Below are positions 25,201 through 33,623 of a DNA stretch of 64,000 nucleotides, piece after piece. Origin of the DNA: Leifsonia sp. C5G2 (GTDB lineage Bacteria; Actinomycetota; Actinomycetes; Actinomycetales; Microbacteriaceae). Numbering within the stretch: the stretch's first letter is position 1; the number at the start of each line of letters is the position of its first letter. The notes below the pieces were generated by a model. The model made no database searches and was not told the origin of the DNA. It saw only the letters and a list, made by a program, of their open reading frames with translations. The stretch is from NCBI RefSeq assembly GCF_013359685.1, contig NZ_JABFMV010000003.1, forward strand, positions 62,001 to 126,000, read 5' to 3'. A program made the translations under genes and the position numbers.

Positions 25201-26199
25201 CTACAGGATGTTCTGCGTCGCGGCCGGCGTCGCCTGCGCCGCGGAGCCAGGGTGCGTGCGGCCGAGCAGGTCGTTGGCGGTCGCCTCGTCGGTGATGAGC
25301 GTGGTGCACAGGCCGCTGGCGACGACGGCGTGGGCGACGCGGTGCTTCGCCTCCCCCGCGATGACCGCGATGGAGGTGCGGGCCGCTCGCAGCTCGTCGA
25401 GGCTGAGACCGAGGGTGCGGGAGTTCAGTTCCGGGTCGGCGACCTGGCCGTCGTCGGTGATGAAGCGGCCGACCACGTCGCCGACGGCGCCCTTCTCGGC
25501 GAGCCCGGCCACATCCTCCACCGACAGGTAGCCGGAGTCGACGTGCACCGAGCTGGTGTCGACCACGCCCGCGCTGAACAGGTAGGCGTTCGCGCTGCGG
25601 GCGAGCTCCAGCACGCTCTGCACGGAGCGGTCGGCCTCGATCGCGCGGCGGGTGGCGGCGTGCTCGAAGATGGCGGGGCTGGGGAGCAGCGTCGCCGTGC
25701 CCTGAGCCTTGCGCGCGATGACGACGGCGGTGTCGGCGGCCGCGGTGGCCTGACGGGTGGACGAGACGCTTCCGTTGATCTGGACCGGGTTGACCCCGAC
25801 GGCCCAGCCCGGGCGGAGGCGCGCGGCGACGGCGTGCAGCGTGCGGCCCCAGCTCACGCCGAGCGTGCGCGGGACCGGGCGGAGCGTGGTGAGGTAATCG
25901 GCTGCGGCCTGAGCGACCCGTCCTTGGACCTCCGAGTCGGACTCGGCGGCCGGCACGACGACGGCGTCGTCCAGCCCGTAGAAGCCGCACAGCTCGCGTT
26001 CGAGCGAGAAGCGGCGGGCGCTGGGGTGCACGATCTCGATGCGCACGAAGCCGTGCTCCCGGGCGGCGACCAGCAGACGGCCGACCTTCCAGCGGGAGAC
26101 GTTGAGCGCGACGCCGATCTCGTCCTGCGTCTTGCCGGCCTCGTAGTAGAGCTCTGCGGCTTTGACGGCGAGGATCTCGTCCGAATCGTTCAGGGCCAC
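25201..26199 (-). CDS. SorC/DeoR-type sugar-phosphate-responsive transcriptional regulator
   Basis: A 332-aa regulator: N-terminal helix-turn-helix (KTQDEIGVALNVSRWKVGRLL, about 23-43) and a C-terminal sugar-phosphate-binding domain (GVSWGRTLHAVAARL; SAGVVD). Similar to B. subtilis DeoR, whose effector is deoxyribose 5-phosphate. GTG 26199 has TAAGCT 6 bases upstream, so it is leaderless. It heads the deoC-aldehyde dehydrogenase operon and faces a ROK kinase across an 90-bp region containing a palindrome. Confidence 0.88.
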   Translation of the reverse strand: MALNDSDEILAVKAAELYYEAGKTQDEIGVALNVSRWKVGRLLVAAREHGFVRIEIVHPSARRFSLERELCGFYGLDDAVVVPAAESDSEVQGRVAQAAADYLTTLRPVPRTLGVSWGRTLHAVAARLRPGWAVGVNPVQINGSVSSTRQATAAADTAVVIARKAQGTATLLPSPAIFEHAATRRAIEADRSVQSVLELARSANAYLFSAGVVDTSSVHVDSGYLSVEDVAGLAEKGAVGDVVGRFITDDGQVADPELNSRTLGLSLDELRAARTSIAVIAGEAKHRVAHAVVASGLCTTLITDEATANDLLGRTHPGSAAQATPAATQNIL

Positions 26200-26249
26200 C
26201 CGTCCAGCTTAGGAACCGCCGCGCAAGCGAGCAACACTTGTGTGGTGCG

Positions 26250-26263
26250 TGCTCAAATGAGCA
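26250..26263. promoter_or_regulatory. Palindromic operator between the SorC/DeoR regulator and ROK gene
   Basis: TGCTCAAATGAGCA has perfect 6-bp arms. A third half-site, GAGCA, lies at 26229-26233, one to two helical turns away. It is placed 15 bases before the ROK -10 hexamer TATCGT (26278-26283), in the -35 area, and upstream of the regulator promoter. Confidence 0.65.
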
Positions 26264-26289
26264 GGGACGGTTTCGTTTATCGTTGGGTC

Positions 26290-27252
26290 GTGCCCGCAGA
26301 CTCCCACGTCCTCTCCCCTGCCTACGTCCTCGCCGTCGACTTCGGCGGAACCAAGGTCGAGGCCGCCCTCGTCGATGCGGACGGGCGCCTGGTCGAGGGC
26401 TCCCGCCACCGCCGGCCGACCGGCCGCGACGCCACGGTGCCGGAGCTCGAGGAGTCGGTCGGCGGCGTCGTCCGCGACGCCTTCGCCGCGCTGCCGGAGG
26501 GCGGCAGCGTCGTCGGCGTCGGCATCGGCAGCGCCGGCCCCATCGACCGCACGCGCGGGCTCGTCTCGCCGCTCAACGTCCCGCACTGGCGCGACTACCC
26601 GATGCGCGACTTCGTCGCCGGCGTCGCCGCCGGGCTCGGTCTCGACGTTCCCGTGACGCTCGAGATGGACGGCGTCGCCATCACGATGGCCGAGCATTGG
26701 GTCGGCGCCGCGCAGGGCGTCGACAACGTCATGGGCATGGTCATCTCGACCGGGATCGGCGGTGGCCTCATCGTCGACGGCCGCGTCATCACCGGGCCGA
26801 CCGGCAACGCGGGGCACATCGGCCACGTCGAGGTCGGCGACATCGAGGGCGAGGACACGTTCGGCAGCCGGTACGCGCTGGAGGCCATGGCGTCCGGTCC
26901 GCACACCGTCGCCTGGGCGCGGCACCAGGGCTTCGCGGGCGCGACCGGCGAAGAGCTGGCGGCCGCGTACGCCGCGGGCGACCCGGTCGCGCGCGAGGCG
27001 ATCGCCCGCACCGGAACCGCCGTCGGGCACGCCATCGCCTCGGCCACGGCCCTGCTCGACCTCGAGCTCGTCGCCATCGGCGGCGGCTTCTCGCACTCGA
27101 CGCCCGACCTGTTCGACCACATGCGCACGGTGATCGCGGACCACTACTTCCCGTTCGTCCGCAAGGTGCGCATCGTCCCGTCCGCCCTCTCCTCCGAGGG
27201 CCCCCTCATCGGCGCCGCCGCTCTCATCCACCGCGCCCACCTCCTCCCCTAA
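26290..27252 (+). CDS. ROK-family sugar kinase
   Basis: A 320-aa actin-fold kinase with no DNA-binding domain. Phosphate-1 motif LAVDFGGTKVEAALVD near the start, ISTGIGGGLIVDG and AGHIGHVEV (with the usual metal/substrate His) are present; the ROK zinc-site CxCGxxGC is not, the region reading VGDIEGEDTFGSRYALEAM, so it is a zinc-free ROK variant. Probably a glucokinase-like or N-acetylhexosamine kinase. TATCGT (26278-26283) is 6 bases before GTG 26290; an ATG at 26259 is possible but lies inside the operator. Confidence 0.85.
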   Translation: MPADSHVLSPAYVLAVDFGGTKVEAALVDADGRLVEGSRHRRPTGRDATVPELEESVGGVVRDAFAALPEGGSVVGVGIGSAGPIDRTRGLVSPLNVPHWRDYPMRDFVAGVAAGLGLDVPVTLEMDGVAITMAEHWVGAAQGVDNVMGMVISTGIGGGLIVDGRVITGPTGNAGHIGHVEVGDIEGEDTFGSRYALEAMASGPHTVAWARHQGFAGATGEELAAAYAAGDPVAREAIARTGTAVGHAIASATALLDLELVAIGGGFSHSTPDLFDHMRTVIADHYFPFVRKVRIVPSALSSEGPLIGAAALIHRAHLLP

Positions 27253-27258
27253 CCCTCT

Positions 27259-27335
27259 CCCAAGCCAACAGCTCCTGAGTTCTTCGACCAGAATCCGGCG
27301 ATTCGCTCGAAGAACTCAGGAGCTGTTGGCTTGGG
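27259..27335. repeat. Perfect 29-bp-arm inverted repeat (AGCTCCTGAGTT family)
   Basis: Arms at 27259-27287 and 27307-27335 are exact reverse complements over 29 bases with a 19-base loop. It fills almost all of the gap between the convergent ROK and MFS genes. The loop end and right arm (CGGCGATTCGCTCGA) recur at 61945-62032, and the arm core AGCTCCTGAGTT recurs at 15354. Confidence 0.9.
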
Positions 27336-27337
27336 GG

Positions 27338-28558
27338 TCAGTCCTCGAGGTAGTGAGGGCGGGCGGCGATGGAGCCGGCGACGGCGGCCGCTAGGGCGGT
27401 CGCGGTCAGGACCGCGAGGGCGAGGGTCCAGGATGCGGTGAGCTGGTGGAGGACGCCGACGGCGAGCGGGCCGAGCGCGCCGAGGGTGTAGCCGAGCCCC
27501 TGCGTGAAGCCGCTGAGAGCGACCGATCCGGCGTGTGTCCGCGTTCGCATGTTGATCAGCACGAGGCAGAGCGGGAACAGCAGCGGCCCGAGACCCGCGA
27601 GCGCCACCCACAGCCAGGTCGCCGTGGCAGGCACCAGGATGAGACCGAGGTAGCCGACGACGAAGAACGCGACAGCGACATAGATCAGCAGGGCCACGTT
27701 CCGCATCCGCGAGGCGAGCAGCGGCACCAGCAGCCCGGCCGGTATTCCCATTCCGGCATACACCGACAGCAGGGCGCCCGCGTCGAGCGGAGGCACCCCG
27801 GCGACGTCGTGCAGGATCTGCGGCAGCCAGGCGAACATCGCGTACGCGTTGAGGCTCGACACCGCGAACAGCACCGCCATCGCCCAGGCCAGCGGCGACC
27901 GCCAGACCCGCCCCGCCATCGCCGGCTGCGCGGTCTCGACCTCCACGTCGCTGTCCGGGTGCGCCGGCCGGTGCGAGATCAGGATGCGCAGCCACGGCAG
28001 GATCGCCAGCACCGTCACGAGCGCCCACATCCCGACCGAGACGTGCCAGCCCGCCGCGTCCGCCACCGGGACGGCGACCAGCGGCGGCAGCAGCGTGGAG
28101 ACCGACATGACGGTCGCGTAGAGCGAGGTCACCAGCCCGATCCGGTCCGGGAAGTAGCGCTTGACGAGGGGCGGCAGCAGGACGTTGCCCACGCCCATCC
28201 CGGCGAAGGTCACGGCGGAGCCGATCGCGAGCACCGCGAACGAGCCGGCGGATGCGCGCACCAGGTGCCCGGCCAGCATGACCGCGAGGGCGATGACCAC
28301 GACCGCTTCGAGGCTGAGCCGCCGCGTGAACCGCGGCGCGATCAGGCCGAACAGGGCGAAGCAGACCGGCGGCAGCATCCCGAGCAGCCCGACGCCGATG
28401 CTCGACACGGCGAACTCGGTGCGGATCTCGGCGAAGATCGGCGAGAGCGCGGCGACGGCCGTGCGCAGGTTCGCCGCCACGAGCAGGATGCCGAGCAGCG
28501 CGATCGCGCGCCCGCGCCAGAGCGGCCGCGCCCCGGCGGCCCGCGGGTCGTCCGTCAT
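27338..28558 (-). CDS. MFS transporter, CynX/NimT-like
   Basis: A 406-aa 12-helix major facilitator permease. The N-terminal ANLRTAVAALSPIF, VLLPPLVKRYFPDRIGLVTS and late LVLINMRTRTH motifs are characteristic of the cyanate permease CynX/nitroimidazole NimT branch. Substrate unknown. Its ATG overlaps the ribF stop by one base (TGATG), so it is translated from the ribF message. Confidence 0.88.
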   Translation of the reverse strand: MTDDPRAAGARPLWRGRAIALLGILLVAANLRTAVAALSPIFAEIRTEFAVSSIGVGLLGMLPPVCFALFGLIAPRFTRRLSLEAVVVIALAVMLAGHLVRASAGSFAVLAIGSAVTFAGMGVGNVLLPPLVKRYFPDRIGLVTSLYATVMSVSTLLPPLVAVPVADAAGWHVSVGMWALVTVLAILPWLRILISHRPAHPDSDVEVETAQPAMAGRVWRSPLAWAMAVLFAVSSLNAYAMFAWLPQILHDVAGVPPLDAGALLSVYAGMGIPAGLLVPLLASRMRNVALLIYVAVAFFVVGYLGLILVPATATWLWVALAGLGPLLFPLCLVLINMRTRTHAGSVALSGFTQGLGYTLGALGPLAVGVLHQLTASWTLALAVLTATALAAAVAGSIAARPHYLED

Positions 28559-29520
28559 CAGGCGGGTTCGCCCGCGTCGTCGGGCTGTGCGGCGCCGAGG
28601 AGCTCCCGCGCGCGCTGCACGTCGTCCGCGATCTGCGCGATCAGCGGCTCGACGCCGGTGTAGGCGACCATGCCGCGGATGCGCTCCACGAACGACACCT
28701 CGACCGTGTGGTCGTAGAGGTCGAGGTCGCGGTCGAGCACGTACGCCTCCACCTGCTTGTGCGGCACGCCCTCGAACGTCGGGTTGTTGCCGACCGAGAT
28801 GGCGGCCGGGTACCGCTCCCCCGCGTCCGTCAGCCAGCCGGCGTAGACGCCGTCCGCGGGGACGAGGCCCTCGGACTCGGGCGACAGGTTCGCCGTCGGG
28901 AAGCCCAGCTCGCGTCCGCGGGCGGCCCCGTGCACGACGACGCCGCGCACGGTCGGCGCCGAGCCGAGAAGCTCCGCCGCGTGGCGCACATCGCCGTCGG
29001 CCAGCAGCTCCCGGATCCAGGTGGACGACACGCGCCTGCCGTGCTCGGGCCGCACGTCGTCGATGAGCTCGACCTCGAAGCCGTACTTCTCGCCCAGCCG
29101 CCGCAGCATCGCGACGTCGCCCGCGCCGCGCGCGCCGAACCGAAAGTCGCTGCCGACGAGCACCGCCGCCGCGTGCAGCCGGTCGACCAGGATGGTGTGG
29201 ACGAAGTCCTCCGGGTCGAGCCCCGCGAGCGCCCGGTCGAACGCCACCATCAGCGTCGCATCGACGCCGGTGGACGCGAGCAGGTCGAGCTTCTGCGCGT
29301 TGCTGACGAGCGACGCCGGGCATTTCTCCGGGGCGAGCAGTTCGAGCGGGTTGCGGTCGAAGGTGATGATCGTCGAGGTCAGCCCGCGCTCGGCGGCGAC
29401 GGCCCGCAGCCGGTCGATCACCGCGCGGTGGCCGGTGTGGACGCCGTCGAACTTGCCGATCGTGACCGCGCTCGGACCCCACCCGTCCGGGATGTCGGCG
29501 ACCGCGCGGAAGACCCTCAC
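28558..29520 (-). CDS. ribF: Bifunctional riboflavin kinase/FAD synthetase
   Basis: A 320-aa enzyme making FMN and FAD. The N-terminal nucleotidyltransferase half has GKFDGVHTGH, TFDRNPLELL and SSTWIRELL; the C-terminal kinase half has GRELGFPTANL and ISVGNNPTF. GTG 29520 overlaps the stop of the upstream membrane-protein gene (GTGA). ribF near truB is a common bacterial order; here two small membrane-protein genes separate them. Confidence 0.94.
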   Translation of the reverse strand: MRVFRAVADIPDGWGPSAVTIGKFDGVHTGHRAVIDRLRAVAAERGLTSTIITFDRNPLELLAPEKCPASLVSNAQKLDLLASTGVDATLMVAFDRALAGLDPEDFVHTILVDRLHAAAVLVGSDFRFGARGAGDVAMLRRLGEKYGFEVELIDDVRPEHGRRVSSTWIRELLADGDVRHAAELLGSAPTVRGVVVHGAARGRELGFPTANLSPESEGLVPADGVYAGWLTDAGERYPAAISVGNNPTFEGVPHKQVEAYVLDRDLDLYDHTVEVSFVERIRGMVAYTGVEPLIAQIADDVQRARELLGAAQPDDAGEPA

Positions 29521-30020
29521 GAGCCCGCTCCGGTGCTGCTCGGCTCGGCCCGGCCGTCCTCCGGCCGGTGGCGGCTCAGCCACAGCATCCCGAGCACCGG
29601 GAGGACCAGCGGGATGAACAGGTAGCCCATCCCGTACACCGACCACACCGTGGCGTCACGGCCGAACGGGTCGATGTCGTGCAGGCCGAGCACGGCGGGC
29701 GCGAACAGGCTCAGCGTGCCGATGACGAGCACGCCGGCGAACTCGAAGCCGATGGTGATCCAGGCCACCCGGTACCAGACGCGCCCCGGCGCGACGAGCG
29801 CGATGGTCGCGACGATGTAGACCGCGGCGGAGAGCGCCGAGAGCGTGAACGCGACGGGCGCCTCGTGGAAGCGGTCGATGATCTGGAACACGCTGCGCCC
29901 GGTGGCCGCCAGGGCCAGCACGCCGTAGACGAAGACCAGCACGCGGCCGACGCCGGACATCCGCCGCCGGGGAGGCTCTGGGTCGGAGTTCGTGCGCGCG
30001 GACATGGTGTGGTGGGACAT
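29517..30020 (-). CDS. Four-helix membrane protein, hypothetical
   Basis: A 167-aa integral membrane protein with four hydrophobic segments (about 25-43, 57-77, 88-109, 127-148) and short charged ends. No known motif. TAGAAT lies 7 bases before ATG 30020, so it has its own leaderless promoter. The gene overlaps ribF by 4 bases and may drive it. Confidence 0.75.
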   Translation of the reverse strand: MSHHTMSARTNSDPEPPRRRMSGVGRVLVFVYGVLALAATGRSVFQIIDRFHEAPVAFTLSALSAAVYIVATIALVAPGRVWYRVAWITIGFEFAGVLVIGTLSLFAPAVLGLHDIDPFGRDATVWSVYGMGYLFIPLVLPVLGMLWLSRHRPEDGRAEPSSTGAGS

Positions 30021-30049
30021 CGCTTCGATTCTATTTGCGTCCGGAGGGC

Positions 30050-30418
30050 TCACGCGCCCTGCACGAACCAGATCTGCCCCATCCTGTACACCATGACGGC
30101 GATGGCGAGGCAGACACCGCCCAGGATGACGGTGCTCCAGCGGTTGCGCTCGACGAGCGCCCAGAACCCGCCGGCGAGGGGCAGGATGATCGCCGAGATG
30201 AGGTAGATGTAGAACTCCGCGAGGCTGCCCGACGGCGGGTTGCCGGCGAGCGGGGCGATGATCGCGATGACGAGCTGCACGAGCAGCAGCAGCTCGACGA
30301 CCGCGACGGCGCCCATCGAGACGTCTCCGGGCAGCCGGCCCGCGAGGCCGAGGATGAGGCACAGGATGCCCGCGGCGCAGGCGACGACCACCTGCACCGT
30401 CGTGAACCACTCGATCAT
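30050..30418 (-). CDS. Four-helix membrane protein, hypothetical
   Basis: A 122-aa very hydrophobic protein with four membrane helices (about 5-26, 35-57, 67-88, 94-115). It overlaps the end of truB by 4 bases (ATGA), so it is coupled to truB. The following 29 bases carry the promoter of the next membrane-protein gene. Function unknown. Confidence 0.75.
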   Translation of the reverse strand: MIEWFTTVQVVVACAAGILCLILGLAGRLPGDVSMGAVAVVELLLLVQLVIAIIAPLAGNPPSGSLAEFYIYLISAIILPLAGGFWALVERNRWSTVILGGVCLAIAVMVYRMGQIWFVQGA

Positions 30419-31326
30419 GCCGGGCTGACCGCTTCGTCCGTCGGGAAGTTCACGAGGGTCCTTGCTTCCTTTCCGCGGAACTCGACCAGCCCCACCAGCG
30501 CGCCGTTCGGCGCGACCGCGGCGACGGGCTCGCCGCCGGGTCCCTCCCGGTCGGCGACGTGGATGCGTCTCCCGTGCGTGAGGTCGATGGCCTGCTGCTC
30601 CGTGAGGTCGAGCCGTTCGAACAGCCGTGTGGCCGCATCCACCGCCGGCACGAGCGCCGCCGCAGGATCGAGCGTAGCGAGGTCGTGCGCGTCCCGCACG
30701 TGGAAGGCGCCGACCCGGCTGCGCCGGAGCGCGATGAGGTGGCCGCCGACGCCGAGGCCGGCGCCCAGGTCGCGCGCGAGCGAGCGGATGTAGGTGCCCG
30801 AGGAGCAGACGACGCGCACGTCGAGGTCGATCGCGCCCGCCTCCCGTCTCGTGTCGAGCAGCTCGAACTCGGCGACCGTGACGGCTCGCGCCTTCAGCTC
30901 CACCTGCTCGCCGGCCCGCACCCGCGCGTACGCGCGCTTGCCGTCCACCTTGATCGCGCTCACCGAGCTCGGCACCTGGTCGATCTCGCCCGTGAGCTCG
31001 GCGATGCCTGCGGCGATCGCGTCGGCCGCGACCGCATCGAGCGCCTCCTGGCCCGCGGGCTCGAGCAGCTCGCCCTCCGCGTCGTCGGTCGTCGACGCGG
31101 CGCCGAGCCGGATGGTCGCGAAGTACTCCTTGTCGGCGCCGACGATGTAGGTGAGCAGCCGCGTGGACGAGTTCAGGCCGACGATGAGGAGGCCCGTCGC
31201 CATCGGGTCGAGCGTGCCGGCGTGGCCGACCTTCCGCGTGCCGGCGGCCCTGCGTACGCGCGCGACGACGTCGTGGCTGGTGAGACCCGCGGGCTTGTCG
31301 ATCAGGATGAGTCCGCTGCCGGTCAC
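30415..31326 (-). CDS. truB: tRNA pseudouridine-55 synthase
   Basis: A 303-aa TruB modifying U55 in the T-loop of tRNAs. Catalytic Asp40 lies in GHAGTLDPMATG; KEYFATIRLG, SAIKVDGKRAYARVR and SSGTYIRSLARDLG are also conserved. A C-terminal PUA-like part follows. The GTG start overlaps the TetR stop (GTGA), so truB is downstream of and coupled to a TetR regulator instead of rbfA, its usual neighbour. Confidence 0.93.
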   Translation of the reverse strand: MTGSGLILIDKPAGLTSHDVVARVRRAAGTRKVGHAGTLDPMATGLLIVGLNSSTRLLTYIVGADKEYFATIRLGAASTTDDAEGELLEPAGQEALDAVAADAIAAGIAELTGEIDQVPSSVSAIKVDGKRAYARVRAGEQVELKARAVTVAEFELLDTRREAGAIDLDVRVVCSSGTYIRSLARDLGAGLGVGGHLIALRRSRVGAFHVRDAHDLATLDPAAALVPAVDAATRLFERLDLTEQQAIDLTHGRRIHVADREGPGGEPVAAVAPNGALVGLVEFRGKEARTLVNFPTDEAVSPA

Positions 31327-31985
31327 GCGCGCTCGCCTTCGTCGCCCTGGACCTCGAGCACCAGCTGCAGCTTGGTGCGGAAGGTGCACTCGATCAGCTC
31401 GGTGGCGGCGTCGTCCTTGCCGTAGTCGTCGGTGAGCCGGAGGCCGAGCAGCGTGTTCAGCAGCATCCCCTCGGCGAGGAAACCGCGCGCCTCCTCGGGA
31501 TCGAAGCCGGCCTCCTCGCGCAGCAGCCGGTAGATGGTCAGGAACCCGCCGCGGGCCTTCGCCCCGATGCTCGGGTCCTGGCCCATGCTGAAGGCCTGCA
31601 TGAGCGAGAGCAGCAGTCCGCGGTCCTCGATCAGGTTGACGTACGCCAGCCCCAGCCGGCGGCCGATCTCGCCGTGCTCCGGGTTCTTGCCGACGGGGTA
31701 GCCGGGATCGGTCGCGGCGGGAGACCCCTCGGCCTTCCACTGCGCGATGGTGTCGGTGAAGGCGACGAGCAGGCGGTCGAGCGAGCGGGTGAGGACGCCG
31801 ACGAAGAGGTTCTCCTTGCCCCCGAACATGCGGACGACGTAGGGCTGGCTGATCCCGGCCGCCTTCGCGATCTGGTCGGTGGTCGCGCCGAAGTAGCCGC
31901 GCTCGCCGAACACCCGGCTGGCGGCTTCGAGGATCTGCTCCCGGCGTTCGGCCGAGGGGATCCTCTCGCTGATCTTGTCCGTCAC
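31323..31985 (-). CDS. TetR/AcrR-family regulator
   Basis: A 220-aa repressor: N-terminal helix-turn-helix RREQILEAASRVFGERGYFG to GISQPYVVRMFGGKENLF, then a variable ligand domain. GTG 31985 has TAACCT 7 bases upstream (leaderless), overlapping its likely operator. It is divergent from a DHA2 drug exporter and should repress both. It also leads into truB. Confidence 0.9.
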   Translation of the reverse strand: MTDKISERIPSAERREQILEAASRVFGERGYFGATTDQIAKAAGISQPYVVRMFGGKENLFVGVLTRSLDRLLVAFTDTIAQWKAEGSPAATDPGYPVGKNPEHGEIGRRLGLAYVNLIEDRGLLLSLMQAFSMGQDPSIGAKARGGFLTIYRLLREEAGFDPEEARGFLAEGMLLNTLLGLRLTDDYGKDDAATELIECTFRTKLQLVLEVQGDEGERA

Positions 31986-31987
31986 GC

Positions 31988-32016
31988 TTGACAGGTTATC
32001 AGTCGATTACTAATGT
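31988..32016 (+). promoter_or_regulatory. Sigma-70-type promoter of the DHA2 exporter
   Basis: TTGACA (31988-31993), 17-base spacer, TAATGT (32011-32016). The left arm of the TetR operator fills the spacer exactly, so bound repressor would block polymerase. Confidence 0.75.
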
Positions 32017-32040
32017 CAGCTCTTGTAATCATCCGATAAC
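31995..32040. promoter_or_regulatory. TetR operator between tetR and the DHA2 exporter
   Basis: GTTATCAGTCGATTAC (31995-32010) and GTAATCATCCGATAAC (32025-32040) are inverted repeats matching at 13 of 16 positions around a 14-base centre. It covers the exporter promoter and the divergent tetR -10. Confidence 0.78.
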
Positions 32041-32058
32041 AACAACTGGAGGCGCGCA

Positions 32059-33558
32059 ATGTCCGCACCCCTCGCCGTCGCCCGGCGCATTCCGGTCTGG
32101 CTCGCGATCGTCGCGGCCTCGCTGCCGATGTTCATGGCGACGCTCGACAACCTCGTCGTGACCAGCGCGCTGCCGGTCATCGCCCGCGACCTCAGCGCCT
32201 CCATCGAGGAGCTGCAGTGGGTGGTCAACGCCTACACACTCACCTTCGCGACCCTCATGCTCATGGCCGTGGGGCTCGGCGACCGTCTCGGCCGGCGCTC
32301 GGTCTTCCTCGCCGGCATCGCCGTCTTCACGCTCGCCAGTGCGGCGGCCGCGCTCTCGACCGAGCCATGGCAGCTGATCGCCGCCCGCGCGGTGCAGGGC
32401 GCCGGGGCCGCGGCCCTGCTCCCGCTCTCGCTCACCCTCCTCGCCGGCAGCGTCAGCGAGCGGCTGCGGCCGGCCGCGATCGGCATCTGGGGCGGCATCT
32501 CGGGCCTCGGCGTCGCCCTCGGACCGCTCATCGGGGGCGCGGTGGTCGAAGGATGGAACTGGCAGGCGATCTTCTGGCTCAACGTCCCGCTCGGCGTGAT
32601 CGCCGTCCCGCTCGTGCTGCTCGCCCTGCCGAACAGCTTCGGGGAGCGCGTGCGCGCCGACGTCATCGGCCTGCTGCTCGCCGCACCTGGGGTGCTCGGG
32701 GTGGTCTGGGGCATCGTCCGCGGCAACGACGCGGGATGGGGCAGCGCCGAGGTGCTCATCCCCCTGATCGCGGGCGCGGCCCTGCTGGTGGCCTTCGTGC
32801 TCTGGGAGAGCCGGGCTCAGGCTCCGCTGCTGCCGCTGCGGCTGTTCCGCGACCGGAGCTTCACCGTCGCCAACCTGGTCGGCGTCACCTTCAGCTTCGG
32901 GATCTTCGGTGCGATCTTCATCCTGATCCAGTTCCTCCAGGTGGTGCAGGGCCACACTCCGCTCGAGGCCGGCGTGATGACGATGCCGTGGACTCTCGCT
33001 CCGATGGTGGTCGCACCGCTGACCGGGCTGTTCTCCGCCCGCACCGGCACGCGGCTGCCGGTGGTGGCCGGGCTCGTGCTGCTCGCCGTGGCGATGGGCT
33101 GGATCGCGGCGACGCTCTCGGCGACGCTCCCCTACTCGGAGATGTGGCCGCCCTTCCTGCTCGCCGGCATCGGCATGGGCCTCGTCTTCGCCCCCAGCTC
33201 GACGGCCGTGCTCGCCAACATGCGCCCGGCCGACCACGCGAAGGCCTCCGGCACCAACTCGACGCTGCGGGAGGTCGGGGTCGCGCTCGGCGTCGCCGTG
33301 CTCACTGCGGTGTTCACCGGCGCCGGCGGCACGCTGACGCCGACGGGATATGTGGATGCGGCCATCCCCGCGGTCTGGGTCGGCGCCGGGGTGCTCGCGG
33401 CGGCGGCCGTGATCGCCCTCGCCCTGCCGAGCCGCCGGGCCGCCCGCGCCGCCGCCGCAGCCGCCGCGCCCACTACCGAGTCTCCCGTCGAGGCGCCGGC
33501 CGAGGCCGCCGCCGAGACTCTCGCGACCGCCGAGCCGGCCCCCGTCCTCGCCGACTGA
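32059..33558 (+). CDS. DHA2-family 14-helix MFS drug exporter
   Basis: A 499-aa proton-coupled multidrug exporter. Motif A GDRLGRRSVFLAG near residue 74, motif C-like GLGVALGPLIGGAVV, and 14 hydrophobic helices fit the EmrB/QacA group; TLDNLVVTSALPVIARDL in helix 1 is typical. A disordered Ala/Pro/Glu tail ends it. TGGAGG lies 6 bases before the ATG. Controlled by the divergent TetR. Confidence 0.9.
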   Translation: MSAPLAVARRIPVWLAIVAASLPMFMATLDNLVVTSALPVIARDLSASIEELQWVVNAYTLTFATLMLMAVGLGDRLGRRSVFLAGIAVFTLASAAAALSTEPWQLIAARAVQGAGAAALLPLSLTLLAGSVSERLRPAAIGIWGGISGLGVALGPLIGGAVVEGWNWQAIFWLNVPLGVIAVPLVLLALPNSFGERVRADVIGLLLAAPGVLGVVWGIVRGNDAGWGSAEVLIPLIAGAALLVAFVLWESRAQAPLLPLRLFRDRSFTVANLVGVTFSFGIFGAIFILIQFLQVVQGHTPLEAGVMTMPWTLAPMVVAPLTGLFSARTGTRLPVVAGLVLLAVAMGWIAATLSATLPYSEMWPPFLLAGIGMGLVFAPSSTAVLANMRPADHAKASGTNSTLREVGVALGVAVLTAVFTGAGGTLTPTGYVDAAIPAVWVGAGVLAAAAVIALALPSRRAARAAAAAAAPTTESPVEAPAEAAAETLATAEPAPVLAD

Positions 33559-33567
33559 CGCATCCAT

Positions 33568-33616
33568 GGGGCGCAACACGCCGTCAGCCCGCCCGGCTGA
33601 CGGCGTGTTGCGTCCC
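33568..33616. terminator. 22-bp-arm hairpin after the DHA2 exporter gene
   Basis: Arms 33568-33589 and 33595-33616 pair at 21 of 22 positions with a 5-base loop (CGCCC), a very stable structure 10 bases after the stop. The arm contains CAACACGCCGTCAGCC. No U-tract. Likely terminates the exporter transcript. Confidence 0.75.
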
Positions 33617-33623
33617 ACAGGTT

